Source: Pseudomonas grandcourensis (GTDB lineage Bacteria > Pseudomonadota > Gammaproteobacteria > Pseudomonadales > Pseudomonadaceae). From it: DNA of 64,000 nt. The notes under the pieces were generated by a model. The model had not been told where the DNA came from. It made no database searches and saw only the letters and a program-made list of their open reading frames with translations. The stretch's first letter is position 1, and each line of letters begins with the position of its first letter. Both the position numbers and the translations under genes were made by a program. Location: the NCBI RefSeq assembly GCF_039909015.1, contig NZ_CP150919.1:410501-474500 (forward strand). Reading direction: 5' to 3'. Positions 29,329 to 37,874 of the stretch are shown here, piece after piece.

Positions 29329-30933
29329 CTATCGGCGCACGACCAGATACAAACCGACCGCCATCATGATGCCGGCCGGCCAGTAAGCCAACTGGTTCAT
29401 GGGACCGCCAGCGGCAAGGATGGCGCCACCGGCCAGATGGGCCGTACCGAGCAGACGCAGGAACCAGTCGTCACGACGTCGGTGCCACGATGGCGGCGAG
29501 TTGAGGGCATGGGGTTGGGACATGCGTTCGAGCAGGTCGCGGGCCATGTTGGCCAGGTGCGGGATCTGTTCAAACTGGCTGTGCACGTTGCCGAGCAGGG
29601 CTTTGGGGCTGACCCGCTCGCGCATCCAGCGTTCGAGGAACGGCTGCGCGGTGTTCCACAGATCGAGATCCGGGTACAGCTGGCGGCCCAGGCCTTCGAT
29701 GTTCAACAGGGTTTTTTGCAGCAGGACCAGCTGTGGCTGCACTTCCATGTTGAAGCGGCGCGCGGTCTGGAACAGGCGCATCAGCACCTGGCCGAAGGAA
29801 ATATCTTTTAACGGTTTTTCGAAGATCGGCTCGCACACGGTGCGGATCGCCGCTTCGAATTCGTTGAGTTTGGTTTCCGCCGGCACCCAGCCTGAATCGA
29901 TGTGCAACTGCGCCACGCGACGGTAATCGCGCTTGAAGAAGGCGAACAGGTTGCGCGCCAGGTAATCCTGGTCTTCGGGGGTCAGGCTGCCGACGATGCC
30001 GCAGTCGATCGCAATGTACTGCGGGCTCCATGGGTTCACGGTGCTGACGAAAATGTTGCCGGGGTGCATGTCGGCGTGGAAGAAGCTGTCGCGGAACACC
30101 TGGGTGAAGAAAATCTCCACGCCACGCTCGGCGAGCATTTTCATGTCCGTGCGCTGGTCGGCCAGGGTCGCCAGATCGGTGACCTGGATGCCGTAGATGC
30201 GCTCCATCACCAGCACTTTCGGCCGGCACCAGTCCCAATAGACTTGCGGCACGTACAGCAGCGGCGAGCCGTCGAAGTTGCGCTTCAGCTGGCTGGCGTT
30301 GGCCGCCTCGCGCAGCAGGTCGAGTTCGTCGTAGATGGTTTTTTCGTAATCGCTGACCACGTCCACCGGGTGCAGCAGGCGCGCATCGGCCGAGAGTTTT
30401 TCGGCTGCGCGGGCGAGGATGAACAGCCACGCCAGGTCCTGGGCGATCACCGGCTTGAGGCCCGGGCGGATCACCTTGACCACCACTTCCTCACCGGTTT
30501 TCAGTTGCGCGGCATGCACCTGCGCCACCGACGCCGAGGCCAGCGGTTCGACGTCGAAACGGCTGAACACTTCGCTGATTTTCTTACCGAGCTGTTCTTC
30601 GATCAGCTTGACCGACACCTGCGAGTCGAACGGCGGCACACGGTCCTGCAGCTTCATCAGTTCGTCGGCGATGTCTTCGGGCAGCAGGTCGCGGCGAGTG
30701 GACAGGATCTGCCCGAACTTGATGAAGATCGGCCCCAGGTCCTGCAATGCCAGGCGCAGGCGCGCACCACGGCTCAGGTCCAGGGTCTTGCGCGGGAACC
30801 AGCGCCACGGCAAGGCGTAACGCAGCGCCCGCAGAAACCAGGGCAGCGGCAGGGCGAACAGCAGGTCATCGAGGCGGTAGCGGATCACGACGCGCTGGAT
30901 GCGCAACAAACGGCGGACGGCAAGCAGCTTCAT
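29329..30933 (-). CDS. ubiB: Ubiquinone biosynthesis regulatory protein kinase-like UbiB
   Basis: Atypical kinase-like ATPase of the ABC1/ADCK family needed for ubiquinone synthesis. The 534-residue protein has the family KxGQ motif in [17 protein letters not shown], the Ala-rich nucleotide loop [11 protein letters not shown], the catalytic HADMHPGN, and two hydrophobic C-terminal segments anchoring it in the inner membrane. It overlaps ubiJ by four bases in the order ubiE-ubiJ-ubiB. Confidence 0.96.
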   Translation of the reverse strand: MKLLAVRRLLRIQRVVIRYRLDDLLFALPLPWFLRALRYALPWRWFPRKTLDLSRGARLRLALQDLGPIFIKFGQILSTRRDLLPEDIADELMKLQDRVPPFDSQVSVKLIEEQLGKKISEVFSRFDVEPLASASVAQVHAAQLKTGEEVVVKVIRPGLKPVIAQDLAWLFILARAAEKLSADARLLHPVDVVSDYEKTIYDELDLLREAANASQLKRNFDGSPLLYVPQVYWDWCRPKVLVMERIYGIQVTDLATLADQRTDMKMLAERGVEIFFTQVFRDSFFHADMHPGNIFVSTVNPWSPQYIAIDCGIVGSLTPEDQDYLARNLFAFFKRDYRRVAQLHIDSGWVPAETKLNEFEAAIRTVCEPIFEKPLKDISFGQVLMRLFQTARRFNMEVQPQLVLLQKTLLNIEGLGRQLYPDLDLWNTAQPFLERWMRERVSPKALLGNVHSQFEQIPHLANMARDLLERMSQPHALNSPPSWHRRRDDWFLRLLGTAHLAGGAILAAGGPMNQLAYWPAGIMMAVGLYLVVRR

Positions 30934-31553
30934 GCGTTATCGCTTGGGTCGAGGGATCGGGAAAGGCGCTCGAAACGCGCCTCGAGACGTTCCAGATCGA
31001 TCTTGATCTGGTCCAGTTCACTGAATCGGGCTTCGGCCTCGCGCTGCCCGACGAGGGTGCGCGATTCTTCGGCCAGGTATTCGCCCAGGTTCTGGCCCAG
31101 GCTGGCAAAGCCTTGCTGATACCAGCGGGCGCGACTGCGCAGATGACCGCCGACCAGTTGCGTGGCCACAGGGCCCAGCCAACGCGAGAGTTCGTACTCC
31201 CAGTCCAGCTCAAGGTCCTGGAGGATCGCCGCCAGCTCCAGCAGCACGCCGCTGTTGCCGTCGAGTTCGACTTCAGGGCTGTGCAGGATCGAGGTCTTGT
31301 CCTTGCTCATGGCCAGTTTCAGCAGGCTCGAGGCCGGTGCACGCAAGGTGCAGTCGGCGCCGGTTTCCCACTGGGAGGCGAGCATCAGGCCTTCGTCGCT
31401 GGGCAGGATGAACAGTTGCAGCGCCGGGCTGCGGCAATCGACGGCAATCACTTTGCCGGTCAAGTGCGCCAGCCGCGGCAGCGCCGTGCTGTCGAGACGC
31501 AGCACCCGGTTCAGGCCGAGTTCAACGCTGGCGAGCAGGCCGGCGAGCAGCAT
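30930..31553 (-). CDS. ubiJ: Ubiquinone biosynthesis accessory factor UbiJ
   Basis: A 207-residue SCP2-domain protein that, in E. coli, binds ubiquinone intermediates and scaffolds the Ubi hydroxylase complex. The SCP2 domain occupies about residues 15-115 and a coiled-coil-like C-terminus follows. It shares one base with ubiE and overlaps ubiB by four. Confidence 0.92.
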   Translation of the reverse strand: MLLAGLLASVELGLNRVLRLDSTALPRLAHLTGKVIAVDCRSPALQLFILPSDEGLMLASQWETGADCTLRAPASSLLKLAMSKDKTSILHSPEVELDGNSGVLLELAAILQDLELDWEYELSRWLGPVATQLVGGHLRSRARWYQQGFASLGQNLGEYLAEESRTLVGQREAEARFSELDQIKIDLERLEARFERLSRSLDPSDNA

Positions 31554-32323
31554 CAGGGCTTGATGCCGCGGTGCAGGGCAACGATGCCTGCGGTCATGTT
31601 GTGATAGGTCACGCGGTCGAAACCGGCCTCGACCATCATCGACTTCAGGGTTTCCTGGTTCGGGTGCATGCGGATCGATTCGGCCAGGTAGCGATAGCTT
31701 TCCGAATCGTTGGTGATCAGCTTGCCCATCAACGGCATGAAGGCGAACGAGTAGGCGTCGTAGGCCTTGGACATCAGCGCGTTGGTCGGCTTGGAGAACT
31801 CCAGCACCAACAAACGACCGCCCGGCTTGAGCACGCGCAGCATCGAGCGCAGGGCATCTTCCTTGTGGGTCACGTTGCGCAGGCCGAAGGCGATGGTCAC
31901 ACAGTCGAAATGGTTGTCCGGGAACGGCAGTTTTTCCGCATCGGCCTGGACGAATTCGACGTTGCCGGCCACACCGAGGTCCAGCAGGCGGTCACGACCG
32001 ACCTTGAGCATGGATTCGTTGATGTCGGCCAACACGACCTGGCCGGTCGGGCCTACCAGGTGCGAGAACTTGCGGGTCAGGTCGCCAGTGCCGCCAGCGA
32101 TGTCCAGCACGCGGTTACCAGTGCGCACGCCCGACAACTCGATCGCAAAACGCTTCCACAGACGGTGCATGCCGCCCGACAGAAGGTCGTTCATCAGGTC
32201 GTACTTGGCGGCTACCGAGTGGAATACCTCAGCGACTTTTTCCGCTTTCTGGCTTTCCGGAACGTTTTTGAAGCCGAAGTGAGTGGTGGGTTCGGCATCG
32301 CTGCCTTTGCGCTGATCAGTCAT
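31553..32323 (-). CDS. ubiE: Ubiquinone/menaquinone biosynthesis C-methyltransferase UbiE
   Basis: SAM-dependent C-methyltransferase of ubiquinone synthesis. The ATG at 32323 ([20 protein letters not shown]) is chosen although the frame is open further upstream; it gives 256 residues, the family length. Motifs are [12 protein letters not shown] (SAM site), [14 protein letters not shown] and the C-terminal [14 protein letters not shown]. First gene of the ubiE-ubiJ-ubiB run. Confidence 0.97.
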   Translation of the reverse strand: MTDQRKGSDAEPTTHFGFKNVPESQKAEKVAEVFHSVAAKYDLMNDLLSGGMHRLWKRFAIELSGVRTGNRVLDIAGGTGDLTRKFSHLVGPTGQVVLADINESMLKVGRDRLLDLGVAGNVEFVQADAEKLPFPDNHFDCVTIAFGLRNVTHKEDALRSMLRVLKPGGRLLVLEFSKPTNALMSKAYDAYSFAFMPLMGKLITNDSESYRYLAESIRMHPNQETLKSMMVEAGFDRVTYHNMTAGIVALHRGIKP

Positions 32324-32478
32324 ATCGCTGTCACCAAAAGAGAATGCGCGACATTCTAATCCCCAAGGCATGCTTTGTCTTGGCAAGGCTGAAGGTAAGA
32401 TGGGCAACCATCGGGACGTTTTGACGCAGCAGAGGTCAAGATGCCTCGGGAAAGCATCCATAAAGCAGGAGTCATTCG

Positions 32479-32754
32479 ATGGCCCGTATTAGTGTTGAAC
32501 GTGCCCACGGCCTAGGTAAGGAAGCGGCTCGCGAAAAGGCCGACAAGCTGGCGCAGAAACTTTCCGACCAGTATGGCCTGGAGCCGCAGTGGTCCGGTGA
32601 CACCCTGAACCTCAAGCGCTCGGGTGTGAAGGGCGCGGTACATGTCAGTGAAGATTCGATCAAGGTCGACGTGGAGCTGGGCCTGATGATGTCGGCCATG
32701 AGCGGCATGATCAAAGCGGAAATCGAAAAGGCGCTGGATAAAGCGTTGGCATAA
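32479..32754 (+). CDS. Polyhydroxyalkanoic acid system family protein
   Basis: A 91-residue protein of the PHA-granule region family (PHA_gran_rgn, PF09650), with [20 protein letters not shown] at the start and an Ala/Lys-rich C-terminal helix. It is divergent from ubiE and precedes the phasin genes across a REPIN-like repeat. The family is associated with PHA loci but its molecular role is not established. AGGAG precedes the ATG. Confidence 0.85.
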   Translation: MARISVERAHGLGKEAAREKADKLAQKLSDQYGLEPQWSGDTLNLKRSGVKGAVHVSEDSIKVDVELGLMMSAMSGMIKAEIEKALDKALA

Positions 32755-32759
32755 CACGG

Positions 32760-32836
32760 AAAAGATCGCAGCCTTCGGCAGCTCCTACATTGGTACGGCG
32801 TAAGTCTGTAGGAGCTGCCGAAGGCTGCGATCTTTT
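32760..32836. repeat. REPIN-like inverted repeat, family A
   Basis: Two perfect 30-base arms (32760-32789 and 32807-32836) begin AAAAGATCGCAGCC and end in the complement; 17 bases separate them. The right arm ends in TTTT, so it can terminate the 91-residue gene upstream of phaI. Confidence 0.92.
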
Positions 32837-32840
32837 CCTG

Positions 32841-32878
32841 ACGGCACCACCGATTTATGTCATTTGTTAGGGTGCCGT
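32841..32878. promoter_or_regulatory. Inverted repeat in the phaI promoter region
   Basis: ACGGCACC (32841-32848) and GGTGCCGT (32871-32878) are perfect complements 22 bases apart, in the gap before phaI. It could be an operator (PhaD is known to act at the phaI promoter in P. putida) or an RNA stem. No clear -10/-35 pair is visible around it. Confidence 0.35.
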
Positions 32879-32960
32879 TTCTAATTTTTCTCCCTACTTT
32901 GTGCCCAAGCCCGACACTTTCCCGGGCAGTTCCTCAAACCTTCTGCGCGTGAGGTGCACC

Positions 32961-33383
32961 ATGGCCAAAGTTATTTTGAAGAAAAAAATCGATTCGTCGA
33001 CCGGCACGCTGGGCGACGTCAAATCCTATGCCCGCAAGATCTGGCTGGCAGGCCTGGGTGCCTACACCAAGGTCGGCCAAGAGGGCAGCGAATACTTTCA
33101 AGAGCTGATCAAGGCTGGTCAGGTTGTTGAAAAGAAAGGCAAAAAGGTAGTTGCCGAGAAACTTGAAGCGGCCAATGCCGAGATCGATGAAGCCAAGAGT
33201 GAAGTCAGCACTTTCAAAGGCCGTGTCGAAGTTCAACTCGACAAGGTCGAGAAGGCGTTCGACACGCGTGTCGCAAGTGCCTTGAATCGTATCGGCATTC
33301 CGTCTAAACATGACGTTGAGACACTCTCTGCTAAGCTCGATGAGCTGACGGCATTGCTCGAACGTGTCGCGCGTAAATCTTAA
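32961..33383 (+). CDS. phaI: Phasin PhaI
   Basis: Granule-associated phasin, 140 residues, starting at the ATG at 32961 after GAGGTG; the open frame before it has no support. It shares with PhaF the block Y-x-RKIWLAGLG-x-Y (SYARKIWLAGLGAYTK here), so the two are paralogous in the granule-binding part. The rest is helical, with a heptad-like C-terminal segment. phaF follows after 10 bases in one operon. Confidence 0.93.
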   Translation: MAKVILKKKIDSSTGTLGDVKSYARKIWLAGLGAYTKVGQEGSEYFQELIKAGQVVEKKGKKVVAEKLEAANAEIDEAKSEVSTFKGRVEVQLDKVEKAFDTRVASALNRIGIPSKHDVETLSAKLDELTALLERVARKS

Positions 33384-33393
33384 GGAGAACGGG

Positions 33394-34269
33394 ATGGCTG
33401 TTAAAAAGAAAACCGAAAAAGAAGGCAGCTCGTGGATCGGGAAGGTTGAAGATTACTCCCGAAAAATCTGGCTGGCTGGTTTAGGCGTGTACTCGAAGAT
33501 CGACTCTGACGGCAGCAAACTCTTCGATGCATTGGTTAAAGACGGCGAGAAAGCCGAGAAGCTCACCAAGAGCGCTGTTGGCAAGACTGTCGACGCCGCC
33601 AAGGACTCCGCTTCTTCGGCCAAGTCGCGCATCAGCGGCGTGAAAGATCGCGCACTGGGCAAGTGGGATGAGCTGGAAGGTGCTTTCGACAAGCGTCTGA
33701 ACAGCGCCATTTCGCGTCTGGGCGTACCGAGCCGCAACGAAGTCAAGGCACTGCACAGCAAGGTCGAAACACTGACCAAGCAAATCGAAAAACTGACTGG
33801 TGCCAAGGTTGCGCCTGTTGCGGCGAAAACCGCGGCGGCCAAGCCTGCTGCCAAACCGGCCGCCAAAACCGCAGCCAAGCCACTGGCAAAAGCAGCGGCT
33901 AAACCTGCTGCCAAGCCTGCGGCTAAAACTGCAGCCGCCAAACCGGCTGCGGCCAAACCAGCGGCCAAGCCGGTTGCTGCAAAAGCCGCCGCTAAACCTG
34001 CGGCTAAACCGGCCGCCAAGCCTGCAGCGAAAACTGCAGCGGCCAAGCCAGCCGTCGCCAAGCCAGCAGCCAAACCTGCTGTTGCGAAAAAACCAGCGGT
34101 GAAAAAGCCGGCAGCTCCAAAAGCCGCCGCGCCAAAACCAGCAGTGGCAGCTGCCAAACCGGCAACGCCGGCAGCTCCGGTCAGCGCGTCGAACTCCGCG
34201 ACCGCACCAACCCCTGCTGTCACCCCGACTGTCGCGCCGGCTCCAACGACGCCAACCAGTCAGTCCTGA
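33394..34269 (+). CDS. phaF: Phasin and nucleoid-associated protein PhaF
   Basis: A 291-residue bifunctional phasin. Residues 1 to about 140 form the PHA-binding, coiled-coil domain (YSRKIWLAGLGVYSK, then helices). From about 150 to the end it is almost only Ala, Lys and Pro, in AKPAAKPAA-type repeats like histone H1, which in P. putida PhaF binds DNA and distributes granules at division. The ATG at 33394 follows AAGGAG. The repeat length is likely to vary between strains. Confidence 0.95.
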   Translation: MAVKKKTEKEGSSWIGKVEDYSRKIWLAGLGVYSKIDSDGSKLFDALVKDGEKAEKLTKSAVGKTVDAAKDSASSAKSRISGVKDRALGKWDELEGAFDKRLNSAISRLGVPSRNEVKALHSKVETLTKQIEKLTGAKVAPVAAKTAAAKPAAKPAAKTAAKPLAKAAAKPAAKPAAKTAAAKPAAAKPAAKPVAAKAAAKPAAKPAAKPAAKTAAAKPAVAKPAAKPAVAKKPAVKKPAAPKAAAPKPAVAAAKPATPAAPVSASNSATAPTPAVTPTVAPAPTTPTSQS

Positions 34270-34286
34270 TTTTCAGGGCTCAAGAA

Positions 34287-34317
34287 AACGCCCGGCCTGT
34301 GAAGGCCGGGCGTTTTT
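34287..34317. terminator. Bidirectional intrinsic terminator between phaF and phaD
   Basis: An 11-base stem AACGCCCGGCC / GGCCGGGCGTT with loop TGTGAA and a following T-run; the preceding A-run serves the minus strand. It separates the convergent phaIF and phaC1ZC2D units. Confidence 0.95.
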
Positions 34318-34373
34318 GTTTGCGCGTGAATCTCTGAGCGACACAAGCCCACAGGGGTTCAATGTGCTCAGGA

Positions 34374-34994
34374 TTACTCGTGGTCTTCCAGATACTCCAT
34401 CGCCATCTGTTCGGTCGCAGCCTTCATCGACGGCAGCAGGTGCGGCGCCACCAGCATCATGATCTGGTAAACCACCAATCGCACCTCGCCCTGACGATCA
34501 AGAATCCGCTGGTAATCCAGTGAGAACAGCAGCGTCATGGTGATCTGCTCCACCAGTTGCCCCAGTGCCTGGGTATCGCTGACCAGCAGCCCTTGCGCCT
34601 GCAATCGTGCCAGCAGCGACGCCAGTGTGCGCTTGAGTGCATTGAGCAGGTTGCGAATGCCCTTGGCCAGTTTCGGCAGGCGCCCGGCGAGGTTCGACAG
34701 GTCCTGGAACAGGAACCGATAGTGAGACAGGCGTTCGACGATCAGGTGCAGGAACAGCCAGTATTCTTCAGGCGCCAGTTCGGCATCGGCCGGTGGATCG
34801 AGCAAGGGCGCCAGTTCGCTCTGAAAGCGTTCGAACAGCCCGAGAATCAGCGGTTCCTTGCCGTGGAAGTGGTAGTAGAGGTTGCCCGGGCTGATCCCCA
34901 TTTCATTGGCAACTTCCATGGTGGAGACATTTGGTTCGCCCTTTTGATTGAACAACTGCAGGGCACATTCGAGGATCCGGTCGCGGGTTTTCAT
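34374..34994 (-). CDS. phaD: TetR-family regulator PhaD
   Basis: PhaD activates PHA gene transcription in P. putida. The 206-residue protein has an N-terminal TetR helix-turn-helix (RILECALQLFNQKGEPNVST, then EVANEMGISPGNLYYHF) and a helical ligand domain. It is the last gene of the phaC1-phaZ-phaC2-phaD unit. Confidence 0.92.
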   Translation of the reverse strand: MKTRDRILECALQLFNQKGEPNVSTMEVANEMGISPGNLYYHFHGKEPLILGLFERFQSELAPLLDPPADAELAPEEYWLFLHLIVERLSHYRFLFQDLSNLAGRLPKLAKGIRNLLNALKRTLASLLARLQAQGLLVSDTQALGQLVEQITMTLLFSLDYQRILDRQGEVRLVVYQIMMLVAPHLLPSMKAATEQMAMEYLEDHE

Positions 34995-35053
34995 CCAGTC
35001 TTCTTAATGATCGGGTCTTGCCACGGCCGACAGCGGCCGTGGCTCGTTGAACG

Positions 35054-36736
35054 TCAGCGCACGCGCACGTAAGTACCGGGTGCTGCCTCCATCGGTGGAT
35101 AGTTCTGGTTGCCGAGGGCCATGTGGGTTTCCTTCTGCGCGCCGGAACGTTCCTGAATCCAGCCCAGCCACTGGGTCCACCAACTGCCGTCGACCCGCTT
35201 GGCGTCGTAGTACCAGGCCCGTGGGTCGCTGCTCAGTTTGCCGTTCTCGACGTAGTTGGCTTTCGGGTTGCTGGGCGGGTTGAGGATGCTCTGCACATGA
35301 CCGCTGTTGGACAGCACGAAGCGGCGCTCGCCACCGAGCAACAGCGTCGAGCGATATACCGCGTCCCACGGCGTGATGTGATCGTTGATGCCGGCGACGC
35401 TGAAGCTGTCGACGGTGACCTTCTGCAAATCGATCGGTGTGCCACACACTTCCAGCCCGCCCGGGTGGGTCAGCGGGTTGTGCTTGAAGAAGTCCAGCAG
35501 GTCGCCATGCAGGGCGGCAGGCAGGCGTGTGTTGTCGTTGTTCCAGTAGAGAATGTCGAACGCCGGTGGCTCCTTGCCCAACAGGTAGTTGTTGACGAAG
35601 TAGCTCCAGATCAAATCGTTGGGGCGCATCCAGGCGAAGACCTTGGCCATGTCGCGGCCGTCCAGCACACCTTTCTGATAGGAACGGCGCTTGGCGGCTT
35701 CCAGAGTCTGTTCGTCGGCGAATAGCGTCGCGGGGCTGTCCATCTGACTGTCGAGCAGGCTCACCAGGTAGGTCGCGCTGGACACCCTGCGCAGCTGTCG
35801 CTTGGCCTGCAAGTGACCCTGCAACGCGGCAATGGTCAGCCCGCCGGCGCAGGCGCCCATCAGGTTGACCTCCCGTGCGCCGGTGATCGCCCGGCAGACG
35901 TTCATGGCTTCTTCCACGGCTTCCACGTAGGTCGAGAGCCCCCATTCGCGATGGCGCACATCCGGGTTGCGCCAACTGATCATGAAGGTTTGCAGGCCGT
36001 TTTTCAGGGCGAACTGGACGAAGCTATTGTGGGGGCTCAGGTCGAAAATGTAGTACTTGTTGATTTGCGGCGGCACCACCAGCAGGGGCTTGGAGTACTG
36101 CTTTTCGCTCATCGGCTTGTACTGGATCAACTCCAGCAGCTCGTTGCGAAACACAACGGCACCGGTGGTGGTGGCGACCGTCTTGCCGACCTCGAACGCT
36201 TGCTTGGTGACTTGCCGGGGCAGGCCATCGTTGTGCAGCAGATCGTCCAGCAAATGGCCGATGCCGCGTACCAGGCTGTTACCGCCGGAATTGAAGAGTT
36301 CCTTGACCGCCAGTGGATTGAGCAGGGTGTTGGAGGGCGATACGGCGTCGTTGAGCAAGGTGAACGCGAAGTGGGCGCGGGCGCGGTCGTCCGGGCTCAT
36401 GTCGCTCTCGTCGATCCAGCTCTTGACCTGTTTCTGCCAGCTCAGATAGGCCTGCAGGCTGCGCCGATAAAACGGGTTGAGGCTCCACGCCGGATCGGCG
36501 AAGCGAGCGTCCTGCGGGTTGGTCGGGTGCAGGGTTTCGCCCAGCAGCACACGGCCCAGCTGACCGCCGAGTTTGAGGGCATGTCGGGCACTGTGCACCG
36601 GATTGCGCAAGCCATGGGCGGCCACACTGCGCAGGGTCGACAACAGATCCCGGCCGCGCAGGCCGGTAATCGCACTCTGTGCATTGATGAACGCGGCGGG
36701 AGTCGGTAAGGAATCCCTCGCTGGTTTCTCGCGCAT
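35054..36736 (-). CDS. phaC2: Class II poly(3-hydroxyalkanoate) polymerase 2
   Basis: Polymerises medium-chain (R)-3-hydroxyacyl-CoA into PHA. The 560-residue protein has the PhaC N-terminal domain and an alpha/beta-hydrolase core with the lipase-like box GACAGG, catalytic Cys296, plus an aspartate in AGINDHITPWD and a histidine in SNSGHVQSI. It is a paralogue of PhaC1 with phaZ between, the classic pseudomonad arrangement. Confidence 0.96.
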   Translation of the reverse strand: MREKPARDSLPTPAAFINAQSAITGLRGRDLLSTLRSVAAHGLRNPVHSARHALKLGGQLGRVLLGETLHPTNPQDARFADPAWSLNPFYRRSLQAYLSWQKQVKSWIDESDMSPDDRARAHFAFTLLNDAVSPSNTLLNPLAVKELFNSGGNSLVRGIGHLLDDLLHNDGLPRQVTKQAFEVGKTVATTTGAVVFRNELLELIQYKPMSEKQYSKPLLVVPPQINKYYIFDLSPHNSFVQFALKNGLQTFMISWRNPDVRHREWGLSTYVEAVEEAMNVCRAITGAREVNLMGACAGGLTIAALQGHLQAKRQLRRVSSATYLVSLLDSQMDSPATLFADEQTLEAAKRRSYQKGVLDGRDMAKVFAWMRPNDLIWSYFVNNYLLGKEPPAFDILYWNNDNTRLPAALHGDLLDFFKHNPLTHPGGLEVCGTPIDLQKVTVDSFSVAGINDHITPWDAVYRSTLLLGGERRFVLSNSGHVQSILNPPSNPKANYVENGKLSSDPRAWYYDAKRVDGSWWTQWLGWIQERSGAQKETHMALGNQNYPPMEAAPGTYVRVR

Positions 36737-36852
36737 GTGTCAACACTCCTTCGTCTTCAGGCCAAAAACAAACACACCGAACCAGAACACCATAGACGCT
36801 GTAACGGGTTGTTGCGCGGCGTGGCATCCTGCCGACCGCCGAGGCAGCGGAT

Positions 36853-37707
36853 TTAGCCGCCCAATGGCGCCGGACGCGGATGCATTACCGCGCGCTGGCG
36901 CTCCTCTTCCAGGAATTTCATGATGATCGGGGCCACCGCTTCAGCCCGGGTAATCAGGAACAGATGCCCATCATCGATAATGTGCAACTGGGCGTTGGGG
37001 ATCCGCCAGGCCAGCAAGCGCATGTTGACCAGCGGGATCAACGGATCGTCGTCACCGGCCAGCACCAGGGTCGGCTGGCGGATCTTGTGCAGCCAGTGGA
37101 TGCTGGTCCAGCCGAGGCCGGCGAACAGTTGCCAGTAGTAACCGAGCTTGCCCGCCGAACGCACCTTGGCCGCATGGCTCGCGGCCAGCGTCGGGTCGCG
37201 ACGGAACGCACCACCGTAGATCATCGGCGCAATGCGGATCACGTGGGACGGCTGGATGTAACGTCGCGGGCTGGCCATCATCCACAACACTTTCGGCTTG
37301 CCCGGCACCATCACCGCACCCGCCGCCGTTGCGGCCAGCACGAGTTTCTTGCAGCGCTCCGGATAGTCGTAAGCGAACTGTTGGGCCAGGGCGCCACCCC
37401 AGGACACGCCGATGACGTTGACCTGCCCGTAGTCGAGATAGTCGAGCATGCGCGCCGTGAGTTTCGCCAGCCCCGGAAAACGATAGGGCCGGTTCGGTGT
37501 CGACGAACCGCCGACTCCGGGTACGTCGAAGGCGATGACTTCCAGGTCCGGGTCCAGCGCCGCGATGAACGGGAACACCAGCTCCAGGTTGGCGCCGATG
37601 CCGTTGAAAATCAGCAGGGGCGTCAAGTGAGGCTTGCCGGGGCGTACCGCCGTGCGGAGCGTCTGGCCATCCAGATCGACGGTACGGAATATGAAGGGTT
37701 GCGGCAT
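36853..37707 (-). CDS. phaZ: Intracellular PHA depolymerase PhaZ
   Basis: Degrades stored medium-chain PHA. The start is the ATG at 37707 (MPQPFIFRTVDLDGQTLRTA); upstream in-frame codons run into the REP-like region. The 284-residue alpha/beta hydrolase has the lipase box GVSWGG with Ser102, aspartate in GDDDPLIP and histidine in DDGHLFLI. It lies between phaC1 and phaC2. Confidence 0.95.
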   Translation of the reverse strand: MPQPFIFRTVDLDGQTLRTAVRPGKPHLTPLLIFNGIGANLELVFPFIAALDPDLEVIAFDVPGVGGSSTPNRPYRFPGLAKLTARMLDYLDYGQVNVIGVSWGGALAQQFAYDYPERCKKLVLAATAAGAVMVPGKPKVLWMMASPRRYIQPSHVIRIAPMIYGGAFRRDPTLAASHAAKVRSAGKLGYYWQLFAGLGWTSIHWLHKIRQPTLVLAGDDDPLIPLVNMRLLAWRIPNAQLHIIDDGHLFLITRAEAVAPIIMKFLEEERQRAVMHPRPAPLGG

Positions 37708-37752
37708 GCTTCTGGCCCTGTGGGTCGCTTTCTCAAATTCTTCCTCGATCCC

Positions 37753-37854
37753 CTGTAGGAGCGAGCTTGCTCGCGAAAAACGCAAAGGCAACGCATTCAT
37801 CCAGACAGCACGCGTTATCGTTGACGTTCATCGCGAGCAAGCCCGCTCCCACAG
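37753..37854. repeat. REPIN-like inverted repeat, family B, between phaC1 and phaZ
   Basis: CTGTAGGAGCGAGCTTGCTC opens the left arm and an imperfect complement with CGCGAGCAAGCCCGCTCCCA closes the right arm, with about 50 bases between. It sits in the phaC1-phaZ gap, where a separate phaZ promoter is known in P. putida; I see no clear one here. Confidence 0.85.
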
Positions 37855-37874
37855 TGTGGGGCGAGGTGTGTCAG

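Noticed and set aside
33840..34200. Direct repeats that look array-like
   Set aside because: They are AKP codon repeats within phaF, with no spacers or cas genes, so not CRISPR.
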